Part shown: positions 57,015 through 64,000 of the stretch, piece after piece | Layout: each line of letters opens with the position of its first letter | Position numbering within the stretch: the stretch's first letter is position 1 | NCBI GenBank assembly: GCA_035295125.1 | Contig: DATGJP010000008.1 | Span: 186,001 to 250,000 of the forward strand | Direction: 5' to 3' | Length of the DNA: 64,000 nt | Source of the DNA: JAICMB01 sp035295125 | GTDB lineage: Bacteria; Acidobacteriota; Terriglobia; Bryobacterales; Bryobacteraceae | Made by a program: the position numbers and the translations under genes | Notes under the pieces: generated by a model | What the model was told of the DNA's origin: nothing | Database searches by the model: none | What the model saw: the letters and a program-made list of their open reading frames with translations, nothing else

Positions 57015-57812
57015 ATGGCCAACATTTTCCGGGACCATCTCCTGGCGGGGAAGGTCGCGTTTGTCACGGGCGGTGGGAGCGGAATCGGACAACGAATCGC
57101 CGAACGGTTTGCCGAACACGGCGCTAAAGTCATGCTGGTTGGCCGCCGGCAGGAGAAACTTGACGCCGCCGCTGAAGGAATCCGCAGCGCGGGCGGCGCC
57201 GCGGAAACGGCTTCCGTCGATGTACGGGATTATGGCGCAGTTTCCGAAGCTTTAAAGAAAACCCGCGAGCTTTTTGGCGAAATCGATATCGTGCTTTCGG
57301 GCGCTGCCGGCAATTTCCCCGCGCCTGTTACGGGAATGTCGCCCAATGGATTTAAGGCGGTCATCGATATTGATCTTCTGGGGACATTTAATGCCTGCCG
57401 CGCGGCATACGAGCACCTGCGCAAGCCGGGCGGCTGCGTCCTCGCGATTTCAGCGAACCAGGCGACTCAGCCGGTCGCATATCAGGCGCACGTATGCGCG
57501 GCGAAGGCCGGAATCGAGCTGCTGATTGGCACGCTGGCGATCGAGTGGGGGCCGGAGGGAATTCGGGCGAATTGCATCACGCCAGGCCCGACCGATGACA
57601 CCGAAGGCATGCGCCGTCTCGCGCCGACAGAGGAAGCGCGCCAACGGGTCTGCTCCAACATTCCACTGCGCCGCTACGGCACGAAAGAGGAACTCGCGGA
57701 TTTGTCCCTATTCCTCTGCTCGGAAGCAGCTTCCTTCATTACGGGCGCCGTTTACGTTTGCGATGGCGGCCAAGGCCTCGTGTCACGAGGGTACATATCG
57801 GAGCATCGTTGA
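57015..57812 (+). CDS. Short-chain dehydrogenase, 2,4-dienoyl-CoA reductase-like
   Basis: This 265-residue Rossmann enzyme has the cofactor loop TGGGSGIGQRIAE and GRRQEKLDAAAEGI. The usual YxxxK is not intact: in QAHVCAAKAGIELL the position of the Tyr is a Val while the Lys remains. This, with EWGPEGIRANCITPGPTDDTEGMRRL, matches the DECR/FadH2-like group of 2,4-dienoyl-CoA reductases, which lack the catalytic Tyr. It would help degrade unsaturated fatty acids. Its stop overlaps the TTG start of the next gene. Confidence 0.88.
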   Translation: MANIFRDHLLAGKVAFVTGGGSGIGQRIAERFAEHGAKVMLVGRRQEKLDAAAEGIRSAGGAAETASVDVRDYGAVSEALKKTRELFGEIDIVLSGAAGNFPAPVTGMSPNGFKAVIDIDLLGTFNACRAAYEHLRKPGGCVLAISANQATQPVAYQAHVCAAKAGIELLIGTLAIEWGPEGIRANCITPGPTDDTEGMRRLAPTEEARQRVCSNIPLRRYGTKEELADLSLFLCSEAASFITGAVYVCDGGQGLVSRGYISEHR

Positions 57813-59212
57813 CCACCGGCCGCCAGGCGCGCTTCACTCCCGCGGGCGGCAGCCTGCTGCGGCAACTGGGCATCGCCAGCGCGACCGCCATCGTCGTTTC
57901 GAACATGGTGGGCACCGGTATCTTCACGATGACCGGCTTCCTGGCCGGCCAATTGGGCTCGGCGAACCTGGTCATCTGGATTTGGATTGTCGGCGCTGTT
58001 TTTGCGCTTGCCGGGGCGTTCTGCTATTCGGAGCTGGGTGTCAATTTCCCGAGCTCGGGCGGCGAGTACGTCTATCTGACCGAAGCGTTCGGACCCACGT
58101 GGGGTTTCATGGACGGCTGGATCTCCTTCTTTGCCGGGTTCTCTGCGCCAATCGCCCTCGCCGCGCTCGCGTTCTCCGATTATCTAGGTTATTTCGATCC
58201 CCGCCTCAAGCAGGAAAGCGCCTTCCACCTGTTCGGCTCGGGGAGCTGGGAGTTCACAGCCGGCTGGGCGCAAGCAGCGGCATGTGCGCTCATCGCGGTG
58301 TTTACGATCCTGAATTGTCTCGGCGTGCGGCGGACCGCGCAGGTGCAGAATGTTCTAACAACCGCGAAAATACTGGTGATTGCGACGTTCATGGGCGCCG
58401 GTCTTGCGTTCGGGCACGGTGACTGGGCGCATTTCTCGGAGCCCGCGATCCGAACAACCACAACACCGATCTTCTCCCAGTTCATCGTCAGCCTGTTTTA
58501 CATCTACGTGGCTTATAGCGGCTGGAATGCGGCGACGTATATCGCGGAAGAACTGAAGCACCCGGCACGAACGTTGCCGTTGTCGCTCTTCTTGGGCACT
58601 GCTCTGGTCGCCGCGCTGTTCATTGGGCTGAACGTTGTTTTCATTTACGCCGTTCCACTGGAAGCAATGAAAAACCATATGGCGGTCGGCAGCCTCTCGG
58701 CCTCTTATCTGTTTGGGCCGGCGGTGAGCGGCCTGTTCAGTGCCGGCATGGCGGTTTCATTGATGGCGACGGTCAACGCGTTCGTCACAATCGGTCCGCG
58801 AGTTTACTACGCCATGGCGCGAAACGGCGCGTTCTTCACGTCGGCGGCAAAGGTCGATCCGAAGTGGCACACTCCCGTCATTGCGATTGTCTGCCAAGGC
58901 GTCTGCGCGATGTTGATGACGTTTACGCCGTTTCTCAATCTTGTCTTTTACATCGGTTTCACGCTGAATTTCTCGGCTGTGCTTTCGGTGGTGTCGCTGC
59001 TTGTTTTTCGGCGGCGACAGGGTTGGCGGAAGCTCAAGGTAGTGAGCTTTGCTTATCCTGTTATCCCGATCTTATTTATTGTTATTGGTATTTGGATGAC
59101 GATCTTCGGCATGACGTTCAAGCCGGCAGTGTCGTTTGCGGCCCTGCTCACCATAGCGACAGGAGGGCTGGCCTACCACTTCCGGCTGCGGCACGCCTCT
59201 CGTGTTTCCTAA
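57809..59212 (+). CDS. APC-family amino-acid permease
   Basis: The protein has 467 residues from TTG 57809, 5 nt after GGAG and overlapping the SDR stop. It has about twelve helices: GIASATAIVVSNMVGTGIFTMTGFL is the first, unwound APC helix with the glycine-rich substrate site. SELGVNFPSSGGEYVYLTEAFGP, AYSGWNAATYIAEELKHPARTLP and a later PRVYYAMARNGAFF are also typical of LAT/cationic amino-acid transporters. A longer reading upstream overlaps the SDR gene and lacks the pattern. The substrate is probably an amino acid, not further defined. Confidence 0.9.
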   Translation: MTTGRQARFTPAGGSLLRQLGIASATAIVVSNMVGTGIFTMTGFLAGQLGSANLVIWIWIVGAVFALAGAFCYSELGVNFPSSGGEYVYLTEAFGPTWGFMDGWISFFAGFSAPIALAALAFSDYLGYFDPRLKQESAFHLFGSGSWEFTAGWAQAAACALIAVFTILNCLGVRRTAQVQNVLTTAKILVIATFMGAGLAFGHGDWAHFSEPAIRTTTTPIFSQFIVSLFYIYVAYSGWNAATYIAEELKHPARTLPLSLFLGTALVAALFIGLNVVFIYAVPLEAMKNHMAVGSLSASYLFGPAVSGLFSAGMAVSLMATVNAFVTIGPRVYYAMARNGAFFTSAAKVDPKWHTPVIAIVCQGVCAMLMTFTPFLNLVFYIGFTLNFSAVLSVVSLLVFRRRQGWRKLKVVSFAYPVIPILFIVIGIWMTIFGMTFKPAVSFAALLTIATGGLAYHFRLRHASRVS

Positions 59213-59234
59213 CCCTGGTATCCTCACTTTTGGA

Positions 59235-60089
59235 ATGGAGTCAAGAATCCTTGATGGAAAGTGGGTGCGCGATCAGATCTTCGAGGAACTGAAGCCGCGC
59301 ATCGAACGCCTGCCGCGTCGGCCTGGGCTCGCGGTGATCCTGGTGGGACACAATCCGGCGTCGGAAATCTACGTGCGAGGGAAGGTGAAGGCTTGCGCCG
59401 ACCTGGGGCTCTATAGCGAGAAAATCACGCCTCCGGAAGACATTTCGACCGGCGACTTGCTGGGCATCATTATGGGTCTGAACGAGCGGCCGGAGATCGA
59501 TGGCATTCTCGTACAGACGCCGCTTCCGAAACAAGTCGACACGCGGAGAGTTCTGATCGCGGTCGCGCCGGAAAAGGATGTGGACGGCTTCCATCCCTAC
59601 AATGTGGGTTGCCTGGTGGCAAACCTGCCGGCTCCCCGGGCGTGCACACCGGCGGGAATAATAGAAATGCTGCGCCGTTACGAAATTCCCGTGGCGGGGA
59701 AACATGCGGTTGTGATCGGCCGCAGCGACATCGTGGGCAAGCCGGTCGCTCTGTTGTTGCTGCACGAACACGCAACGGTCACGATCTGCCATTCGCGCAC
59801 CAGCAACCTCGCGGAGGAGGCGCGGCGTGCCGATATTCTGGTTGCGGCGATTGGACGGCCGTCCTTTGTGACTGCGGATTTCATCAAGCCCGGCGCTACC
59901 GTAATCGACGTCGGACAGAATCGCATCGGAACCGGGAAGGGAAGTCTTTTCGGCGACGTCAACGCGGAAGATGCGCTTAAGATAGCGGGGGCTTATACGC
60001 CTGTTCCCGGCGGCGTCGGGCCTCTAACGATCGCGATGCTGATGTCCAACACGGTGCAGGCAGCGGAACGGCGGCAATGCTCCGGGTAG
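59235..60089 (+). CDS. folD: Bifunctional methylenetetrahydrofolate dehydrogenase/cyclohydrolase
   Basis: This 284-residue FolD interconverts methylene-, methenyl- and formyl-tetrahydrofolate. It has the catalytic YVRGKVKACADLG (Lys in the first motif), VQTPLPKQVD, the NADP-site GRSDIVGKPVALLLL, and near the C-terminus PGGVGPLTIAMLMSNTV. The start at ATG 59235 removes a short non-conserved lead. It overlaps coaE by 13 bp. Confidence 0.96.
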   Translation: MESRILDGKWVRDQIFEELKPRIERLPRRPGLAVILVGHNPASEIYVRGKVKACADLGLYSEKITPPEDISTGDLLGIIMGLNERPEIDGILVQTPLPKQVDTRRVLIAVAPEKDVDGFHPYNVGCLVANLPAPRACTPAGIIEMLRRYEIPVAGKHAVVIGRSDIVGKPVALLLLHEHATVTICHSRTSNLAEEARRADILVAAIGRPSFVTADFIKPGATVIDVGQNRIGTGKGSLFGDVNAEDALKIAGAYTPVPGGVGPLTIAMLMSNTVQAAERRQCSG

Positions 60090-60682
60090 GACTGACAGGC
60101 GGTCTTGCGAGCGGAAAATCCTTTGTCGGGCATGCCCTGGCCGGTCTCGGCTGCCACCTGATCGAAGCGGACGAACTCGGACACCAGGTGCTGTTGCCGG
60201 GTGGCGAAGCTTACGACGCCGTGATCCACGAGTTTGGGAACGGGATTCTCGATGATGAGGGGTTGATCGACCGCCGGAGGCTCGGCGCCCTGGTCTTCGC
60301 CGATCCAGAGCAGCTAAAGAAGCTGAATGGTCTTGTGCATCCGCCGGTGCGTGCCCGCGAGAAGGAACTCGAGGAGCGTGCGGCACAGTTGGATCCGGGC
60401 GGAATCGTAGTTGTCGAAGCGGCCATTCTGGTCGAAACTGGTAGTTATAAGGGTTTTGACCGCTTGATCGTTGCCGCTTGTCCTTTGGAAGTGCAGGTGG
60501 AGCGTGCTATGCGGCGCAGCGGGCTGACAGAAGAGGAGGTCCGGGCGCGATTGAGCCGGCAACTGCCCTTGGAAGAGAAGGTCAAGGTAGCAGACTACGT
60601 AATAGACACCTCAGGCAGCAAAGAAAACACTTTGGAACAAGTCCGAAGGGTCCACGAGTCGCTACGGAGTTTACCGAAATGA
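60077..60682 (+). CDS. coaE: Dephospho-CoA kinase
   Basis: This 201-residue P-loop kinase performs the last step of coenzyme A synthesis. It has the P-loop GLTGGLASGKS at the N-terminus, IEADELGHQVL, the LNGLVHPPVRAREKE segment and the lid region RAMRRSGLTEEEVRARLSRQ. The gene starts inside folD and overlaps htrA by 4 bp (ATGA), so all three are tightly coupled. Confidence 0.96.
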   Translation: MLRVGLTGGLASGKSFVGHALAGLGCHLIEADELGHQVLLPGGEAYDAVIHEFGNGILDDEGLIDRRRLGALVFADPEQLKKLNGLVHPPVRAREKELEERAAQLDPGGIVVVEAAILVETGSYKGFDRLIVAACPLEVQVERAMRRSGLTEEEVRARLSRQLPLEEKVKVADYVIDTSGSKENTLEQVRRVHESLRSLPK

Positions 60683-61824
60683 GATTGATTCGAGTTTTGA
60701 TGATTACCGCGCTTCTGGTGGGCGGTTTTCTGGTCCTGACCTCACGGACGGAGTGGGGGCAGCGGCGTATCGTCCAGCCGTTTTCGGGGTCCGGCAGGTT
60801 CTGGTCGGGTCCCGGCACCACGCACAGCGCGAGCCTCAGCGCCGACGAGCTGAACAACATCGACATCTATAAGATGGCGCACCTGGCGACGGTGAATATC
60901 ACGAGCACGGTGTATCGCCAGACGATCTTTCTGGAAGTTTATCCACAGAAGGACTTTGGCTCCGGGTTCATTATCAACGCGGACGGCCGTATCCTCACCA
61001 ACAACCATGTGATCGGCAATCCGAACCAGCTCGAGGTCCGCATGTCGGATCAGACGCGGTATCACGCCAAGGTGATTTTCCAGGATCCGTACAATGACCT
61101 GGCGCTGATTCAGATTCAACCGAAGAAGCCCATTCCGGTGCTGCACCTGGGCGATTCCGATTCGCTCCAAGTGGGCCAGAAGGTGCTCGCGATCGGCAAT
61201 CCTTTTGGACTTGACGGCACGCTGACGGTGGGCGTGGTAAGCTCGCTCGGGCGTCCGATCCAAGGCGAAAACGGCCAGGAGATCGACGGCATGATTCAGA
61301 CAGATGCCGCGGTAAATCCCGGAAACAGCGGGGGGCCGCTGCTCGATTCCGCGGGCAACGTAATCGGTATTAACACCGCGATTATCGGGCCGAGCGGCGG
61401 CAACGTAGGCATTGCTTTCGCGCTTCCCATCAATCGGGCGAAAGCTATGCTGGATGACCTTCAGACCGGGCGCCAGCGGCCCAAGCTGGGCGTGACTGTG
61501 GTCTATGTGGCCGGGGATTACGCGGACGCGTTGGAACTGCCGACCCAAGGTGGCTTGCTGGTGCAGGAAGTTACGCAGGGGTCTCCGGCGGCGCGGGCGG
61601 GAATTCACGGAGGCCGTCAAGCGGTCCAGATCGGGAATCAGCAACTCGTTGTGGGCGGCGATCTGATCATGGCGATCGATGGAAAGCCGGTGGAGCATCC
61701 TGACGCGATCAGCCGCTCGCTGGCTCGCAAGCGGGCCGGCGACACGATTGAAATGACGGTATTCCGGGGCGGCCGGACCACGAATATTCGGATCAAGCTC
61801 GGCGACACCGGTGACGTTCTGTAG
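60679..61824 (+). CDS. HtrA/DegQ-like periplasmic serine protease
   Basis: This 381-residue protein has an N-terminal membrane anchor or uncleaved signal (LIRVLMITALLVGGFLVL). The trypsin-like domain has the triad His110 (LTNNHVIG), Asp140 (DPYNDLALIQ) and Ser217 (NPGNSGGPLL). One PDZ domain (about 290-375, GGLLVQEVTQGSPAARAGIHGG) follows, so it is of the one-PDZ DegS/HhoB form. It would degrade or sense misfolded envelope proteins. The start at ATG 60679 overlaps the coaE stop. Confidence 0.93.
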   Translation: MRLIRVLMITALLVGGFLVLTSRTEWGQRRIVQPFSGSGRFWSGPGTTHSASLSADELNNIDIYKMAHLATVNITSTVYRQTIFLEVYPQKDFGSGFIINADGRILTNNHVIGNPNQLEVRMSDQTRYHAKVIFQDPYNDLALIQIQPKKPIPVLHLGDSDSLQVGQKVLAIGNPFGLDGTLTVGVVSSLGRPIQGENGQEIDGMIQTDAAVNPGNSGGPLLDSAGNVIGINTAIIGPSGGNVGIAFALPINRAKAMLDDLQTGRQRPKLGVTVVYVAGDYADALELPTQGGLLVQEVTQGSPAARAGIHGGRQAVQIGNQQLVVGGDLIMAIDGKPVEHPDAISRSLARKRAGDTIEMTVFRGGRTTNIRIKLGDTGDVL

Positions 61825-61838
61825 TTCGTTGGGGTGTT

Positions 61839-61892
61839 CCCCTTGTACTTCGACAAGAGTTGAGGTAGACTTCCTTGTAGAAGTACTAGGGG
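61839..61892 (+). promoter_or_regulatory. Inverted repeat at the PadR start (probable operator)
   Basis: CCCCTTGTACTTC (61839-61851) and GAAGTACTAGGGG (61880-61892) form a 13-bp inverted repeat with one mismatch and 28 bp between. The right arm covers the AGGGG that could be the ribosome site of the PadR ATG at 61897. A second, smaller hairpin CTTGT-ACTTCG-ACAAG lies within the left arm. It is a good candidate for autoregulation by the PadR protein. Confidence 0.5.
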
Positions 61893-61896
61893 ACAT

Positions 61897-62229
61897 ATGT
61901 CTGACCAGCGAATTGAACTTCCGCAAGGAACTTTAGACCTTCTCATCCTCCAAACGCTCGCGCTCGAGCCGCAGCATGGCTGGGCAATTTCCGAGCGGCT
62001 GCAACAGATTTCGAGCGACGTGCTCCGAGTTCAGCAGGGATCGCTGTATCCCGCGCTGCACCGCCTGGAGCGCCGCGGCTGGATCAAGGCGGAATGGGGG
62101 GCGTCGGAAAACAACCGGCGCGCAAAGTATTACGAGCTTACAAAGGCTGGCCGCCGCCAGCTTGAGCTGGAAAAGGACGCCTGGGGCAAGCTGACGGCTG
62201 CCGTTGCGCAGGTGCTTGGGACTGCGTAG
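61897..62229 (+). CDS. PadR-family transcriptional regulator
   Basis: This 110-residue winged-helix protein has the PadR pattern LPQGTLDLLILQTLALEPQHGWAISERLQQIS, VQQGSLYPALHRLERRGWIKAEWG, and the wing RRAKYYELTKAGRRQLELEKDAW. This is the subtype that nearly always precedes an ADOP permease in Acidobacteriota, as here, with 8 bp between the two genes. Confidence 0.95.
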   Translation: MSDQRIELPQGTLDLLILQTLALEPQHGWAISERLQQISSDVLRVQQGSLYPALHRLERRGWIKAEWGASENNRRAKYYELTKAGRRQLELEKDAWGKLTAAVAQVLGTA

Positions 62230-62237
62230 GACTGACT

Positions 62238-64000
62238 ATGTTGAGCGATATTGTGTTCCGGATTCGCTCCCTGTTCAGGCGAAATGCGATGGAATCCGAA
62301 CTGGACGACGAACTCCGGTTCCATTTCGAGCACCAGGTTGCTAAGGGTGTTGCCGCGGGTCTGACGCGCGAGGAAGCGGAGCGGCGTGCACGGCTGTCAT
62401 TCGGCGGACTCGCTCAAGTAAAGGATGAATGCCGCGAAGCCCGAGGCGTGAACTTTGTTGAGACGCTCTTTCAGGATGTGCGTTATAGCTTGCGAACGCT
62501 ACGCAAAACACCCGGCTTTACCGCGATCGCGATTCTGACCTTGGCCCTGGGTATTGGCGCGAACACCGCGATCTTCAGTATGGTTGACTGGCTGCTTCTA
62601 CGGCCGTTGCCCGTGAAAGACCCTGGTCAACTAACGTACGTGGTGGTGCAACGTACGGACGGCGGTTGGGCGAACGGCTTTTCGTATCCGAACTTTGAAG
62701 ATATTCGCAGAGAGACGGGGTCGGTCTTCTCCCACGTGGTGGGCTTACAGCCTTTCCAAATGGACGGTTTGAACGTCGATGGAAGCACGAGCACTATCTG
62801 GACCAGCTACGTAACCGGCAATTTCTTTGAGATGCTCGGGATCCAGCCGGCGCTGGGCCGTTTCATTTTACCGTCGGAAGGCCGTGTCGCCGGGGCCGAT
62901 CCGGTTCTCGTTCTGAGCTACTCGTTTTGGCAAACGCGGTTCGGTGGGGACCCTGGTGTCGTTGGCCGGAAGGCTGCGATTAACGGGCATCCGGTGACCA
63001 TCATCGGCGTTGCGCCAAAGGGTTTCCGGGGTGTGCTCGCTATTCTCGACACACAAGGATATCTGCCGATGGGAATGTCAATCGCCAATCTGGAAAAGAA
63101 GGATTCTCTTGCGGATCGCGGGACATTGATGGAATTGATGATCATCGCGCGATTGAAGCAGGGCGTCAGCCTGGCGCAAGCGCAGCCGGCGTTGGATGTT
63201 GTGGCGAAGCAGTTGGCACACGAATATCCGAAGGTGGACGAATGGCGGTCGATGCGAGCGTCGGCGTTGGGGGCTGCCCCGCCCAGCGCCAGCCCGGAAA
63301 GTCCCGTTAAGTTCATCGGCGCCGTTTTTCTGGCTCTGGCAGGTATGGTGCTCCTTCTGGCGTGTGTGAACGTCGCGGCGTTGCTTCTGGTGCGGGCCGG
63401 CGTTCGAGGGCGGGAGATGGCGGTGCGTTCCGCGCTGGGCGCTGCGCGAGGGCGGCTGGTGCGGCAGTTGCTTACGGACAGCAGCCTGCTGGCGCTGCTG
63501 GGGTGTGCGGGCGGGATCGTGCTGGGTCTCGCCGGTAGCGGCGCGCTCAATGCTATTCCGCTCGGCTCGACAATTCCGGTAGTGCTGGAATTCGGGTTGA
63601 ACTGGCGCGTTTTTGCCTACGCCATGGGAGCGGCGGCGGCGACCGGGATCATTGTTGGGATCGTTCCCGCGCTGCGAGCCTCGCGCTTGAATCTCGCCGA
63701 TGTGCTCCAGGAGGGCGGTCGCTCCTTTACCGCTGGACGGCAGCGGCTGCGGAGCATTTTGGTGGTCGCGGAGGTGAGCGGATCGCTGACGCTGCTTATT
63801 GTCGCCGGCCTGTTCGTGCGGAGCCTGCAAATGGTGCAGCACGTTGACCTCGGTTTCGATCCCAGCCACATTCTGAATGTCACGGTGGACCCGCACGAAG
63901 CCGGTTACGACACGCAGAGGAGCGCCCGGTTCTTCGATGAGCTTGTGACGCGTGTCCGGCAGATGCCTGGCGTTCAATCGGCAACTGTTGCGGCCACCGT
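62238..64000 (+). CDS. ADOP-family orphan permease, 3' end beyond the window
   Basis: 587 codons are visible and the frame runs off the right edge. The N-terminus (FRRNAMESELDDELRFHFEHQ, then GLTREEAERRARLSFGG) is the permease-prefix domain of this family. It is followed by the QDVRYSLRTLRKTPGFTAIAILTLALGIGANTAIF start of the first FtsX/MacB unit, a periplasmic domain and GREMAVRSALGAARGRLVRQLL. It differs in its prefix from the copy at 36230 (ELDDELRFH type rather than YPAEFRDEYG). No ATPase gene is adjacent. Its regulator lies directly upstream. Confidence 0.92.
   Translation, partial: MLSDIVFRIRSLFRRNAMESELDDELRFHFEHQVAKGVAAGLTREEAERRARLSFGGLAQVKDECREARGVNFVETLFQDVRYSLRTLRKTPGFTAIAILTLALGIGANTAIFSMVDWLLLRPLPVKDPGQLTYVVVQRTDGGWANGFSYPNFEDIRRETGSVFSHVVGLQPFQMDGLNVDGSTSTIWTSYVTGNFFEMLGIQPALGRFILPSEGRVAGADPVLVLSYSFWQTRFGGDPGVVGRKAAINGHPVTIIGVAPKGFRGVLAILDTQGYLPMGMSIANLEKKDSLADRGTLMELMIIARLKQGVSLAQAQPALDVVAKQLAHEYPKVDEWRSMRASALGAAPPSASPESPVKFIGAVFLALAGMVLLLACVNVAALLLVRAGVRGREMAVRSALGAARGRLVRQLLTDSSLLALLGCAGGIVLGLAGSGALNAIPLGSTIPVVLEFGLNWRVFAYAMGAAAATGIIVGIVPALRASRLNLADVLQEGGRSFTAGRQRLRSILVVAEVSGSLTLLIVAGLFVRSLQMVQHVDLGFDPSHILNVTVDPHEAGYDTQRSARFFDELVTRVRQMPGVQSATVAAT

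Noticed and set aside
1..64000. CRISPR arrays, insertion sequences, prophage, tRNA genes
   Set aside because: No direct repeat-spacer pattern, no transposase or integrase, and no cloverleaf-like segment were seen. The dispersed palindromes are too short and irregular for CRISPR.

Overview
The window is a GC-rich Gram-negative chromosome segment that most likely belongs to an Acidobacteriota member of the Solibacter/Bryobacter type. This is inferred from two PadR regulators each followed by an ADOP-type orphan FtsX-like permease (a family described from acidobacteria), outer-membrane markers (a Pal-like lipoprotein, a TonB-dependent receptor, a TonB-like protein, a large OmpA protein), and a MurE with the DNPR motif of meso-diaminopimelate-adding enzymes. 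There is no phage, transposase, CRISPR array or tRNA. The content is ordinary chromosome, with several unusual genes set into it.

Layout. 1-4653: end of an ABC-2 exporter, then two NarL/DesK-type two-component pairs around a divergent Pal-like lipoprotein. 4694-6454: TonB-dependent receptor. 6520-10348: PadR, a truncated permease-prefix membrane protein, and a two-subunit Tat-exported molybdenum hydroxylase. 10394-10930: inorganic pyrophosphatase, divergent from the next block. 10998-32964: a complete dcw cluster in the order mraZ-rsmH-ftsL-ftsI-murE-murF-mraY-GT2-murD-ftsW-murG-yfhO1-yfhO2-murC-ftsQ-ftsA-ftsZ, headed by a sigma70-like promoter and a triplicate 10-bp MraZ box. murB and ddl are absent from it. 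33062-43626: a small exported 11-mer repeat protein, a GT39/ArnT-like glycosyltransferase, a cNMP-DUF1003 protein, a PadR-ADOP pair, a ferredoxin, a heparinase-like exported protein, DinB, a CPBP-like membrane protein, a serine hydrolase and ribA. 43673-49954: a LytS-type kinase, a methyltransferase, two Gfo/Idh/MocA oxidoreductases flanking an exported papain-like/MORN protein, and a TonB-like protein. 50175-54939: a secreted protein, msrB and a 1031-residue OmpA-barrel-Ig protein. 55113-55507: the RNase P RNA gene rnpB. 55647-61824: an XRE-cupin regulator with GNAT, then a tightly packed run of SDR, APC permease, folD, coaE and htrA. 61897-64000: PadR plus a second ADOP cut by the window end.

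How parts work together. The dcw genes build and polymerise lipid II at the septum. Embedded in them are a polyprenyl-phosphate glycosyltransferase of the GtrB/CsbB shape and two tandem YfhO-type GT-C proteins, with a third GT-C protein just after ftsZ. Together they have the parts of a lipid-linked envelope glycosylation pathway tied to division, and I regard this as the most interesting candidate system here. Two genes (murF and yfhO2) appear to start at CTG codons overlapping the upstream TGA stop, each behind a strong Shine-Dalgarno sequence. Short palindromic intergenic elements of a few recognisable families recur across the whole window.
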